From contig CBDCWW010000012.1 of assembly GCA_965223585.1 (NCBI GenBank), forward strand, positions 1 to 64,000: a stretch of 64,000 nt of DNA, in the 5' to 3' direction. A model generated the notes under the pieces. The model did not search any database. It was given only the letters and a program-made list of their open reading frames with translations, and had not been told where the DNA came from. The DNA comes from CBDCVN01 sp965223585 (lineage in GTDB: Bacteria; Deinococcota; Deinococci; Deinococcales; Trueperaceae). Below, one piece after another: positions 18,244 through 26,650 of the stretch; positions within the stretch are counted from its first letter, which is position 1; each line of letters starts with the position of its first letter. The translations under genes were made by a program, and so were the position numbers.

Positions 18244-20073
18244 GTGTCAAACACCTCAAATGCTTACCAAGCTAACCCCTTAACCCAAGTTGATATTAAA
18301 TCCATAGGCACTCTTCACAAGCAGCTTGAACGAGCTAGATTATGGCTGCCTTTGGGTATAGTCGCTGTAGTATTTTTACACCAGTTAGTTGTTGTACCTT
18401 TAGGTGATGAGCGCTGGCAATTTTGGACACAATTGCTTTTTTACAGTATTTTAGGTCCTACAGTAACTTTTCTAACGCTTGCTTGGATAGCTTTTCAGGT
18501 GCGTGAGCGTGAAATAGCTCAAAAAGAACTTAAGCGACTCTATGAGGAACTGCAGGCTAGTCATGAGCTTTTGCGTACTATTCAAACAGTTACTGAAAAA
18601 TTTGCCTCAACCACAGATTTAGAGGGAGCACTTGCAGTTGCTAGCCAAAGCATTACAGAGGTAACAAACGCTAAGGGAATTGCTATTTTGATTGGTGAAG
18701 GCGATCTTGGAGTAACCCATAGCTTTGGCTTAAGCCAGAAAACAATAGATGATGCAGTAAAACGGAATCTAGCTTTACTTAAAGGTAAAGAAAACTCCCT
18801 TGAGAAAAACGCTAAACAAACTGTCTTAAGTGCACCTATTGTTTGGGGGGGAAAGCTTAAAGGAAGCATTCAGGCCTATTATGAAGTACCTCCTAGTCCT
18901 GAAGCTCATAAAAGTTTTAGCATACTAAGTTCAGAGTTCTCAGCTATAGCAGAAGCCATTCACAGTCGTACTCGTGACCTCTTAACTATTTTTGAAGCAG
19001 ATCGTAGTATTAGAGCAGAGGGAAATTTAGAAAATTTGCTAGCTACTTTGTTAACCCAAATGATGACAAGGGTTGAAACCAATATAGGAGGAGTTTATCT
19101 AACCAATGAAGAAAGTTTTTTACAGCTAAGGATCCACAGAGGCTTGAAGCAACTTCCTAATTCACCTTCTCTACGCATAGGTGAGGGGCTTATAGGTAAA
19201 GTAGCAAAGTCTGCTAAGCCTTGTATAATTGCTGAACTTAGTAAAGGAGAATGTGGCAGCTTTCTAAGTGCCAAAAGTGCGGTATTTTTACCCTTGCTTA
19301 TAAAGAAAGAGCTTTTGGGAGTAGTAGTTCTTGCCCACACAGAAAGCAACCATTTTTGTGGGGTAAACTTGTCTTTTTTAGACCTTTTAGCAGGACAGGT
19401 AAGCTTAGCTGTAAGAAACGCTAAAGCCTACCTTCATTCTGAAGAGCTTGCTATAGCTGAAGAAAGAGCCCGCATTGCTCGAGAAATTCATGACGGCGTT
19501 GCCCAGACGCTAGCCTTTAGTGCTCTAAAGCTAGATCTTGTTTCAAAACTTATAACCCAAGAGAAACTAACAAAATCCCAAATGGAGCTTTCTCAGGCTA
19601 GAGGTACTATTAGAGAAACCATTAAAGAGGTTCGTCGTAGCATTTTTGCATTACGACCAATAGACTTAGAACGCCATGGCTTTATAGAGACATTACGCCG
19701 ATATGTTTATGACTATGGAGAGCAAAATGATGTCCAAGTTGAACTTGATATTCAATTAATGCCTCGACTCACCGTAAAATCTGAGGTAATACTCTTTCGC
19801 ATTTTCCAAGAATCAATGCACAATGTGGCTAAACATGCCAAAGCTAGCAAAGTACTTGTTTATGGCGGAACAGCTAAAAATAATCATGCCTTCATTGAAG
19901 TTATTGACAATGGTCAAGGCTTTAATGTTAAGGCTGTTACAGACCGTGTAACTAGTGCAGGAGGACTAGGGCTTAAACAAATGCGTGAGCGCATTGAGGA
20001 TAGGGGTGGATGTTTTGAAATTAGCTCGAGTTTAGGAAAAGGAACAAAAGTATTTGCCTCACTTGCCGAGTAG
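18244..20073 (+). CDS. GAF-containing sensor histidine kinase of the LiaS/NarX type
   Basis: A 609-residue membrane-associated kinase. Two membrane segments lie at about 33-50 and 60-85, followed by a coiled-coil linker and two GAF-like domains (about 105-240 and 250-395; GEGLIGKVAKSAKPCII and LLAGQVSLAVRNA are typical of the second). HisKA_3 follows with EERARIAREIHDGVAQTL (phospho-acceptor His416) and then HATPase with FRIFQESMHNVAKHAKAS and GGLGLKQMRERIEDRGG. The partner should be a NarL/LuxR-type regulator, but none is encoded in the window. GTG 18244 was chosen because of the adjacent -10 box. Confidence 0.9.
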   Translation: MSNTSNAYQANPLTQVDIKSIGTLHKQLERARLWLPLGIVAVVFLHQLVVVPLGDERWQFWTQLLFYSILGPTVTFLTLAWIAFQVREREIAQKELKRLYEELQASHELLRTIQTVTEKFASTTDLEGALAVASQSITEVTNAKGIAILIGEGDLGVTHSFGLSQKTIDDAVKRNLALLKGKENSLEKNAKQTVLSAPIVWGGKLKGSIQAYYEVPPSPEAHKSFSILSSEFSAIAEAIHSRTRDLLTIFEADRSIRAEGNLENLLATLLTQMMTRVETNIGGVYLTNEESFLQLRIHRGLKQLPNSPSLRIGEGLIGKVAKSAKPCIIAELSKGECGSFLSAKSAVFLPLLIKKELLGVVVLAHTESNHFCGVNLSFLDLLAGQVSLAVRNAKAYLHSEELAIAEERARIAREIHDGVAQTLAFSALKLDLVSKLITQEKLTKSQMELSQARGTIRETIKEVRRSIFALRPIDLERHGFIETLRRYVYDYGEQNDVQVELDIQLMPRLTVKSEVILFRIFQESMHNVAKHAKASKVLVYGGTAKNNHAFIEVIDNGQGFNVKAVTDRVTSAGGLGLKQMRERIEDRGGCFEISSSLGKGTKVFASLAE

Positions 20074-21549
20074 CTAAATAGCTACTACTACTGAATTTCC
20101 TCCTTTGTTCTTTGCTTGACGCACAGCAGTCAAGGCAAGATGAAGCAGTTCTTGAGCATTAGCAACTCGTTTGTTAGAAACAACCACTCCTATGGATATA
20201 GCAGGAAAGTGAAGTAGTTTTTTCTTATTATTGGTAAATGTTAAGTTTTGTGTTACTTTATGGACTTGTTCAGCCCGCTCCCTAGCAATTTCTAAAGGAC
20301 AATTAGGCATAATGATAACAAACTCATCACCACCATAACGACAAATTAAGTCAGCTTTACGAAAAGAATCTTGTAATAAAGATACAAATGCACACAGTGC
20401 TTTATCGCCCACATCATAGCCATGCTTTTCATTAATAGTTTTAAAGTGATCAATGTCAATTAAAAGGGCGCTAATGGGTTTTTTAGTACGTTTAATTTGT
20501 CTTAGTTCACGCTCTAAACTCTCTACCATAAAACGAGTGTTAAATAAATCAGTTAAAGGATCACGAAGAACTTTTTCTAAAAGAAGTAAGTGTGAAAATG
20601 CTAGAGCCATTTGTTGGCTTATGGCTTGAATAAGCTTAAAGTCACGTTCATTTAAAGCTTTGCTGACTTTTTTCTCAAAGCCCAAATGCAATAATCCAAA
20701 AAACTCATTATAGATTTTTAATGGCAAGCAGAGTAAGGTGTGGGGAACCTCCTCTTCTGGTAAGCTACAGCAGTTTTCTGGCTCATGATTTCTGGTTTGT
20801 ACATGTAAGGGTGAAATCTGTTTATTAGCTCTACAAGAACCTTTGTCAATAGCGGGAGGATGAAAATTTTGCCCCCATGAGCTAACGCATTTACTGACAC
20901 TACTTGGTGACTGCATTAAATAAATAGCACCAGAAATTACTTTAAAGTGCTTTTTCCAAAAATCCTGAATGAATTCGTAGGCTTCTTCTAAACTATGGCT
21001 GTCATACAAAGTGTTTACTACTTCTAGCAACAATTTAACTTCACGATTACTAGCTTCAAGTTCACCTAGATGTCTAGCTAAGATAAAATTACTTTCTTCT
21101 AAAGATTCTTGGGCATGTCTTATTTCGCTAACATCAGTAGCAATGCTGCCAAGCCCATAAACTTTACCCTTGCCATCTTTTAAGGGAAAACGGCTAGTCA
21201 AAGTAACTTTCTCTTCATCATCAAACTGCAAAACTTCTTCTATGTTTATGGCTTTCCCAAGTTCAAGCACTTGCTTTTCAATTTCCTCGGTTTTGCGAGC
21301 AACTTGTTCGGAATACAGTTCTCTATCAGTCTTGCCAATTATTTCTTTGCGACTTAAGTGGTTTAAGCTTTCAAATAGATGATTAACTAAGATATAGCGC
21401 CCTTCTAGGTCTTTAAAAAATATTATTGAGGGTGCATTATCAAGGACTATTTGTAGTTCTTCAGTAACGTGCAAATGCTCTGAACTTGGGTTTACCTCTT
21501 GTTTAGAGATTAGGTCTTGCTGATAATTCTTTTGATTATTATTAGCCAT
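20074..21549 (-). CDS. PAS-GAF-GGDEF diguanylate cyclase
   Basis: A soluble 491-residue cyclic di-GMP synthase. A PAS domain (about 30-145: LQIVLDNAPSIIFFKDLEGRYILVN, ending in an SIATDVSEIRHAQ PAC-like segment) is followed by a short coiled coil and a GAF-like domain (about 185-320) with several Cys residues (SKCVSSWGQ, SCRANK, ENCCSLP). The GGDEF domain (about 330-491) has DPLTDLFNTRFM, LLIDIDHFKTINEKHGYDVGD and the active loop RYGGDEF. It converges with the kinase at 18244 with no gap. Start ATG 21549 is preferred to a TTG nine codons upstream. Confidence 0.9.
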   Translation of the reverse strand: MANNNQKNYQQDLISKQEVNPSSEHLHVTEELQIVLDNAPSIIFFKDLEGRYILVNHLFESLNHLSRKEIIGKTDRELYSEQVARKTEEIEKQVLELGKAINIEEVLQFDDEEKVTLTSRFPLKDGKGKVYGLGSIATDVSEIRHAQESLEESNFILARHLGELEASNREVKLLLEVVNTLYDSHSLEEAYEFIQDFWKKHFKVISGAIYLMQSPSSVSKCVSSWGQNFHPPAIDKGSCRANKQISPLHVQTRNHEPENCCSLPEEEVPHTLLCLPLKIYNEFFGLLHLGFEKKVSKALNERDFKLIQAISQQMALAFSHLLLLEKVLRDPLTDLFNTRFMVESLERELRQIKRTKKPISALLIDIDHFKTINEKHGYDVGDKALCAFVSLLQDSFRKADLICRYGGDEFVIIMPNCPLEIARERAEQVHKVTQNLTFTNNKKKLLHFPAISIGVVVSNKRVANAQELLHLALTAVRQAKNKGGNSVVVAI

Positions 21550-21668
21550 ATGATTCAATCTTTGCCAGTATAGCAATATAAAAGGCAGCTATGTGAAAGG
21601 CAAAAAACTTAGTTTAATTCATAAGAAGAGCTTGAGTAAAGAATTACAAGAGAGATTTGCGTTTTGAG

Positions 21669-22748
21669 CTAGGACTTGGATAATGTGTCAGTTAAAAACT
21701 CGAGCGCCTTCTCAAAAACAGTAATTGCCTGCTCATATTCATCTAAGTCAAGGTGTTCTATGGGCGTATGATCAAGACTAGAGTCCCCCGGTCCATAAGC
21801 TATTGTAGGCACATTCCAATGTGGAGCTACTACATTCATGTCACTAGTCCCTGTCTTAAGTTTAAAGCGTGGTTTACCGCCTTGCTGACGGATGGCATTG
21901 CGAAAAGCTCGAGAAAGCACACTATCTTTATTAGCACGATAAGGTTGTTCCCTATGTGTGCTTACTTCTAGTTGTACATCCTTATTGACTAAAAGTTTTA
22001 ACAAACTCTTTTCAATTTCATCAGGTGGGTGATTAGGGGGTAAACGAAAAGCTATAAATGCGTGACATACTTGCTTAAGTCCATTATTGGTAGAGTTTAC
22101 ATTTTGTAAAGACATTTGCACTTTATTAAAGATACCTTGGACATCTTCGCTAAGTTGTTTTTTCCATGCTTGTAGCTTTTGCCAAATAGCTATAATTTCT
22201 TCTACTGCAGTGGCCTCTTCAGCAGCACTATGAAAGTTATCTTTTTCTACAGTTAATGTAATGTTTAATCTACCTTTATAGCCTAGTGTAATTCCATCCC
22301 AACCACTAGGTTCACCAATGATAAGTGCATCTGGTTTAGGATAATTTGCAAGGACAAAACGTGCTCCTTTGCTTGAAGCAGCTTCTTCCTCCACAGCTCC
22401 AATAATTATTAGGTTAATATCTTGACGTTTTTGCCAAAAGTTTATAGTAGCAATTAGGGCCGTACAGATAGATCCCTTAGCGTCTACACTACCACGCCCG
22501 TAAAGCTTATTGTCTTTAATTTCTATAGGGATGTTGCCAGCTACTGTGTCAATGTGGCCAAGGAACATTATTTGCTGGTTGCTCGAGCCTATAAATTTAA
22601 CTACCACATTTCCAATATCATCAACAAAAGTTTCCGAGGCATAGGGCCTTACCGTTTCAGAAATATACTGTGCTACCTTACCTTCTTCTCCTGAAAGGCT
22701 AGGAATTGTGATGACCTGCTTTAGAAATTCCTTAGAGTTCAAGCTCAT
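21669..22748 (-). CDS. lysK: LysK-type [LysW]-lysine/[LysW]-ornithine hydrolase
   Basis: An M20-family zinc metallopeptidase of 359 residues. In Thermus and Deinococcus relatives it frees lysine or ornithine from the LysW carrier protein at the end of the alpha-aminoadipate-type pathway. Metal and catalytic residues are visible: H65 and D67 in LGHIDTVAG, D89 in LYGRGSVDAKG, the Glu cluster at 120-122 in IGAVEEEAAS, E146 in IIGEPSGWDGI, and the C-terminal His in SLDHTPIEHL. The strings IIGEPSGWDG-x-TLGYKGRL and FLGHIDTV are closer to LysK than to ArgE or DapE. No lysW or lysX is in the window. TATAAA lies four bases before the start. Confidence 0.82.
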   Translation of the reverse strand: MSLNSKEFLKQVITIPSLSGEEGKVAQYISETVRPYASETFVDDIGNVVVKFIGSSNQQIMFLGHIDTVAGNIPIEIKDNKLYGRGSVDAKGSICTALIATINFWQKRQDINLIIIGAVEEEAASSKGARFVLANYPKPDALIIGEPSGWDGITLGYKGRLNITLTVEKDNFHSAAEEATAVEEIIAIWQKLQAWKKQLSEDVQGIFNKVQMSLQNVNSTNNGLKQVCHAFIAFRLPPNHPPDEIEKSLLKLLVNKDVQLEVSTHREQPYRANKDSVLSRAFRNAIRQQGGKPRFKLKTGTSDMNVVAPHWNVPTIAYGPGDSSLDHTPIEHLDLDEYEQAITVFEKALEFLTDTLSKS

Positions 22749-22844
22749 GGCTTTTATAGTACTTCAGAAAGGTCATCTTAAACAGGGATTACTTCTGCAA
22801 AGCATAATCTTATTAAAGGCTAAAATAGAATTGATAATAAATGT

Positions 22845-22872
22845 GTAGGGGTCCAAAATTTTGAACCCCTAC
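22845..22872. repeat. GTAGGGG...CCCCTAC palindromic repeat unit
   Basis: A 28-bp nearly perfect palindrome with no loop (one G-T pair), between lysK and the Bax inhibitor gene. Sequences beginning and ending GTAGGGG/CCCCTAC are a common class of dispersed REP-like elements in bacterial genomes. It could also act as a terminator for the minus-strand gene above it, though no T run follows. Confidence 0.45.
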
Positions 22873-22934
22873 TAAATGAGGGTCTATAAATTAATTTCTG
22901 TAGTTAAAGCTTGAAAGTGTTGGCAACTAGAAAA

Positions 22935-23630
22935 CTAATCTCCTCCGGCAAACTGCAGTAAAAGTGTTAATATATACCAAAAGAGCAGTGCTACTGAGGC
23001 AAAAAGTGCTAATGAAGCAGCCACATATTGATTAGTGTTGTAATGACGTATAATGTTAGAAGTTTCGTAAAGAATAGCTGCTGAAGCAAAAATAATCATT
23101 GCTCCTGAGAAAATAAGCCCTAGGCTAAAACCAATGAATATGCTAGCTACTATAAGCCCTATAGCTATGAAACCTCCTATACGTAGGAAGCCTCCTAGAA
23201 AGGTAAAATCTTTACCTGTTGTAAAAGCTGTATAGGTTAGGCCTACGAAAAGTATCAAGGTAAGAATAGCTGCTGTTGATATGGTGTCAGGAGCAAACAT
23301 GCTAGCTATTAATAAAAGTGGTAGGAATATTATGGCCTCAGCAAGAGTAAAAATTCCTAGAGCTACGTATTGTGTTTGCTTTGAAGTTGAAGTCAATGCC
23401 CATTTATGTGCAAAGTGTGAGGCAAACATAAAAGCACCCATGACCAAAAGCCAATTAAAGCCACGGGTCATTGTTGAAGCGAGTTGTATAGCAAACGGTG
23501 AATTGAGCAAAAAGTATTCAATAAAAACGAATGCTAGTATTGCAAAAGCAAGGTGAGTATAAGTATTACGAATAAAGTCCTGACGCACTTCCGCATCGGC
23601 TTGTGCTACTACTGTTGGGTACGTATGCAT
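22935..23630 (-). CDS. Bax inhibitor-1 family membrane protein (YccA/YbhL-like)
   Basis: A 231-residue inner-membrane protein with seven hydrophobic segments and the family's alternation of long helices and very short loops, starting at FAILAFVFIEYFLL and ending LLFWYILTLLLQFAGGD. The characteristic GLTYTAFTTGKDFTFLGGFL and AAILYETSNIIRHYNTNQYVAASLALF match UPF0005/Bax1-I proteins, which act as pH-dependent calcium leak channels or modulate membrane proteases such as FtsH. Length and the C-terminal Asp-containing end are normal for the family. It is a single-gene unit; the GGAG before the start is 12 bases away. Confidence 0.92.
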   Translation of the reverse strand: MHTYPTVVAQADAEVRQDFIRNTYTHLAFAILAFVFIEYFLLNSPFAIQLASTMTRGFNWLLVMGAFMFASHFAHKWALTSTSKQTQYVALGIFTLAEAIIFLPLLLIASMFAPDTISTAAILTLILFVGLTYTAFTTGKDFTFLGGFLRIGGFIAIGLIVASIFIGFSLGLIFSGAMIIFASAAILYETSNIIRHYNTNQYVAASLALFASVALLFWYILTLLLQFAGGD

Positions 23631-23726
23631 AAATATAAAATTTCTCCAAAAATGAGTTTATAAATCTAATTTCTCTATCTTGAGCACCAAAAGACTCTTT
23701 AAAGACCTCAATCCTAGTGTTACTAC

Positions 23727-25028
23727 TTAAAAAATCTCGTAGACATACAATGAACCTGAATCTTTACCATTGTCATCATCTACCCTAGCACCTGCTATTA
23801 CAGTGTTTCCGCTTATTGCAACAGGGTCGCTAAAGAAATCTCGAGCTTCTCCATCACTAGCAGCAAATTTTTTGACAAGCTGCCAATTTGTACCGTTTCC
23901 TTGAGAACGCATAAATATATAAGCTGAGCCTGAGTAAGAGCCATTGGTACTATCTCCAGATGCTCCCACAACTAGTTTATTGCCGCTTATTCCTACAGAT
24001 ATACCAAAAGAATCACCGTCTCCAGCACCACTTGCTATGAGTTTTCCAGCTGATACCCAATTACTACTTTCTGCGCTACGCTCAAAAACATAAACTGAGC
24101 CCGAGTCAATACCATTATCATTATCATTTCCCCAAGAACCTACTACAATTGTATCTTTGTCAATATCAACAGCATATCCAAAAGAGTCATTTGCTTTACC
24201 ATCTTTAGCTAAGAGCTTCTTGGTTTGTTCCCAACTTTCCTCATTACGTTCAAAAACATAGGCAGAACCTGCCCCATCACCTTTGTCATCATCGCCCCAA
24301 GCACCTACTACTAATGCGTCTTCCTCTAAAGCTAGGTCTATACCAAAAGAATCAGCAATGCTGCCATCACTAGCTGTAAGCTTTTGTTTTTGCTGCCATT
24401 TTCCTTCACCACGCTCAAAAATATACGCTGAACCTGAAATAAGGCCTTTATCATTATCTAAAGGTGCTCCCACTGCTATTACATTCTCGCTTACAGCAAC
24501 GGAGTAACCAAAAAAGTCGTTTGCGGCACTATCTCTAGCAATAAGCTTTTGGGTTTCTATCCAGTTATTCACCCTTTCATCATGCTCAAAGACGTAGGCT
24601 ATACCTGAATCACTACCTTGAACATCACTACCATTAGCACCAATTACTATAGTATTTCCCTTTACTGCTACAGAGTTGCCAAAGTGATCATTAGCTGAGC
24701 CATCACTTGCAGTAAGTTTCTTAGTAAAAAGCCATCCTATAGGAGTACGTTCAAAGACATAAGCTGCCCCTGCACCCATAGCCTTTTCATCATTACCACT
24801 AGCACCAACTACCATAATATCACCATCAGTAGCTATGGCCCCAGCAAAAGAATCCTGTGCCTTTCCTTCAGAAGCAACTACTTTAGCTATATTATTAAAG
24901 GTGGTTTTTGCTAAGCCAAGGTAATTATTCGAATCAGCTTTCAAAAAATCTATTTGTTGAGCACAAGCAGTTATAATTAGTAACAAACTAAATAATAGAA
25001 GTTTTAGTAAACGACAGATGTTGACCAT
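23727..25028 (-). CDS. FG-GAP repeat lipoprotein
   Basis: A 433-residue exported protein. The signal peptide ends in a lipobox (LLLIITAC-A), giving a lipid-modified Cys around residue 22. The rest consists of seven FG-GAP/integrin-alpha-like blades, each with the pattern K-L-x-A-x-D-G-x-A-x-D-x-FG-x-S-VA-x(6)-VGA-x-G-(N/D)-D-x(8)-G-SAYVFER, likely folding into a beta-propeller on the cell surface. Asp-rich loops suggest calcium binding. ATG 25028 is chosen because GAGGAG lies just before it. No enzyme motif was seen; a role in adhesion or ligand binding is the family-level guess. Confidence 0.85.
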   Translation of the reverse strand: MVNICRLLKLLLFSLLLIITACAQQIDFLKADSNNYLGLAKTTFNNIAKVVASEGKAQDSFAGAIATDGDIMVVGASGNDEKAMGAGAAYVFERTPIGWLFTKKLTASDGSANDHFGNSVAVKGNTIVIGANGSDVQGSDSGIAYVFEHDERVNNWIETQKLIARDSAANDFFGYSVAVSENVIAVGAPLDNDKGLISGSAYIFERGEGKWQQKQKLTASDGSIADSFGIDLALEEDALVVGAWGDDDKGDGAGSAYVFERNEESWEQTKKLLAKDGKANDSFGYAVDIDKDTIVVGSWGNDNDNGIDSGSVYVFERSAESSNWVSAGKLIASGAGDGDSFGISVGISGNKLVVGASGDSTNGSYSGSAYIFMRSQGNGTNWQLVKKFAASDGEARDFFSDPVAISGNTVIAGARVDDDNGKDSGSLYVYEIF

Positions 25029-25179
25029 AAAATCTCTCCTCAAATTTGATTCTTAAGGTAAGAATTTGTGAGAATCATTAGTAAATAGCAAATCTAGCTA
25101 TTAATACTTTTAATGTGCTAACATAAGCTTGAGGTGATGTTCATATCACCTTAACTACCTAAATAAGTTCCCTAACTAG
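25029..25179. other. Divergent upstream region
   Basis: AT-rich region before the minus-strand FG-GAP gene, containing its ribosome binding site. No other feature recognised. Confidence 0.25.
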
Positions 25180-25341
25180 CTAGGTGAACTAGATGTAGGG
25201 TTAAAAGCTCTACTGGGTGATTTTTATGATGATTTTACTTATTCAAGAGATGATTGCTTTAGAAGGGCTTGGTTTTTAATAAATGTTCCAGAAAATATCA
25301 TCTCAATACCTATGGAGGTGGAAATTGAAGCTATAATTTAA
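25180..25341 (+). pseudogene. Open fragment without start codon, possible gene remnant
   Basis: Fifty-three open codons run to a TAA at 25339-25341 and read L-G-E-L-D-V-G-L-K-A-L-L-G-D-F-Y-D-D-F, then RRAWFLINVPENI and an acidic end. The composition is protein-like, but there is no usable start codon and a stop lies just upstream. This suggests the 3' end of a lost gene in front of the protease. Family not recognised. Confidence 0.25.
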
Positions 25342-25390
25342 TGATAATTAGGTAAAGGGAAGTCTTTATTTCAAAAATTTAGGAGGAAAA

Positions 25391-26353
25391 ATGCACGACA
25401 CAGAAGCTCTTAGGGATAGTAAGCATATACCAATTTCCAATAAGCAGTCTTTAACTGAATTTGATTTGGAAGAACCATCTTATGGGGAACTTGGTGGAGA
25501 AAATGAGAGTCAAGCAGATGAGGATGGCATAGAGATAGTTGAGGGTACAGCAGAGACTAGAGAAGTTGTTGAAGCAAAAGAAGAAGATGTTTTTGATGAA
25601 AATCTGGCTTTGCCAGCTTACGATGCTTACATGGCTAGGGCTCAAGGTACAAGCAGTTTAGAGCAAGCATCGGCTCAAGAGGTTGTGATTGGTAGGGATA
25701 CTCGTACCAAAATAGAGGGAATTGAACGCTATCCTTGGCGTTGTATTTGCTCTTTACAAATGTTGTCCGCAGACGGTCAGTATTTTATTGGTACGGGCTG
25801 GTTAGTAGGCCCTCGCACAGTAATTACTGCTGGGCACTGTGTTTTTCTGCACAACCACGGAGGATGGCCTCGAAGTATTACGGTCATACCCGGTCGCAAT
25901 GGTGCACGAAAACCTTTTAAAGCTACTAGATCTCAAGAATTTTGGAGTGTAAGAGGATGGGTAGACCATAGTGAACGCTCATATGATTATGGTGCTATTA
26001 TTTTGCCAGAGGATTACCCTATAGGTAACCAAATAGGTTATTTTGGTTATCTTGCCTACGACAATTCATCACTTTCAGGTAAATTAGCTAACCTATCAGG
26101 TTATCCCGGGGACAAGCCTTCTGGAACACAATGGTGGGGTGTACAGCGATTTAAAGAAGTTACTGGAACCACACTAGTATACGATATAGATACATTTGGT
26201 GGTCAGAGTGGTGCTCCTGTTTGGAGAGTCATTAATGGAAAGCGCTATGCTGTAGGCATTCATACTAATGGTTATCTTACAGGTAACTCTGCAACTCGTA
26301 TTACTCGTCCTGTATTCAACAACATTACTATGTGGAAAAACCAAGTTCAGTAA
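25391..26353 (+). CDS. Trypsin-like (V8/glutamyl endopeptidase type) serine protease
   Basis: A 320-residue S1-family protease. The catalytic triad is visible: H149 in VITAGHCVF, D199 in RSYDYGAII and S273 in DTFGGQSGAPVW. Spacing and the SYDYGAI form match bacterial V8-like (S1B) enzymes. The first about 115 residues are strongly acidic and lack a hydrophobic signal peptide, resembling a pro-region or a cytoplasmic adaptor. A strong ribosome binding site (AGGAGG at 25381-25386) precedes ATG 25391. A small beta-sandwich gene and lpxC follow in the same direction with short gaps. How the enzyme would be exported, or whether it acts inside the cell, is open. Confidence 0.85.
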   Translation: MHDTEALRDSKHIPISNKQSLTEFDLEEPSYGELGGENESQADEDGIEIVEGTAETREVVEAKEEDVFDENLALPAYDAYMARAQGTSSLEQASAQEVVIGRDTRTKIEGIERYPWRCICSLQMLSADGQYFIGTGWLVGPRTVITAGHCVFLHNHGGWPRSITVIPGRNGARKPFKATRSQEFWSVRGWVDHSERSYDYGAIILPEDYPIGNQIGYFGYLAYDNSSLSGKLANLSGYPGDKPSGTQWWGVQRFKEVTGTTLVYDIDTFGGQSGAPVWRVINGKRYAVGIHTNGYLTGNSATRITRPVFNNITMWKNQVQ

Positions 26354-26373
26354 TAAGCACTTAGATTAGCAAT

Positions 26374-26646
26374 ATGCCTAGTGAAAATACTGGAGATATT
26401 GTTGGGCGTGTTATGACTGTTGGGGGGGAACCTATTAAATTTGCAGCAGTTATGATTACAGGGGATAGTCCTGAACATCAGGATATCGCTGTGTTAACTT
26501 CTGAAGATGGTAGTTATGTTTATAAAAATCTTAAGCCGGGTAAATATACCCTTATGGTTAATAGCGAAAAGTATAGCCTAAAGACTTCACAAGTTATGGT
26601 TTCTAATGGTAAAGTAACTCGGCTCAACTTTATTTTGGAACCCTAG
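26374..26646 (+). CDS. Small carboxypeptidase regulatory-like (beta-sandwich) protein
   Basis: A 90-residue protein that is almost entirely one carboxypeptidase regulatory-like domain: GDIVGRVMTVGGEPIKFAAV at the start, then TSEDGSYVYKNLKPGKYTLMV and a final beta strand. No signal peptide. It follows the protease by 20 bp, so the two are probably co-expressed; it may be a partner, inhibitor or detached accessory domain of the protease. Function not established. Confidence 0.65.
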   Translation: MPSENTGDIVGRVMTVGGEPIKFAAVMITGDSPEHQDIAVLTSEDGSYVYKNLKPGKYTLMVNSEKYSLKTSQVMVSNGKVTRLNFILEP

Positions 26647-26650
26647 GGAA

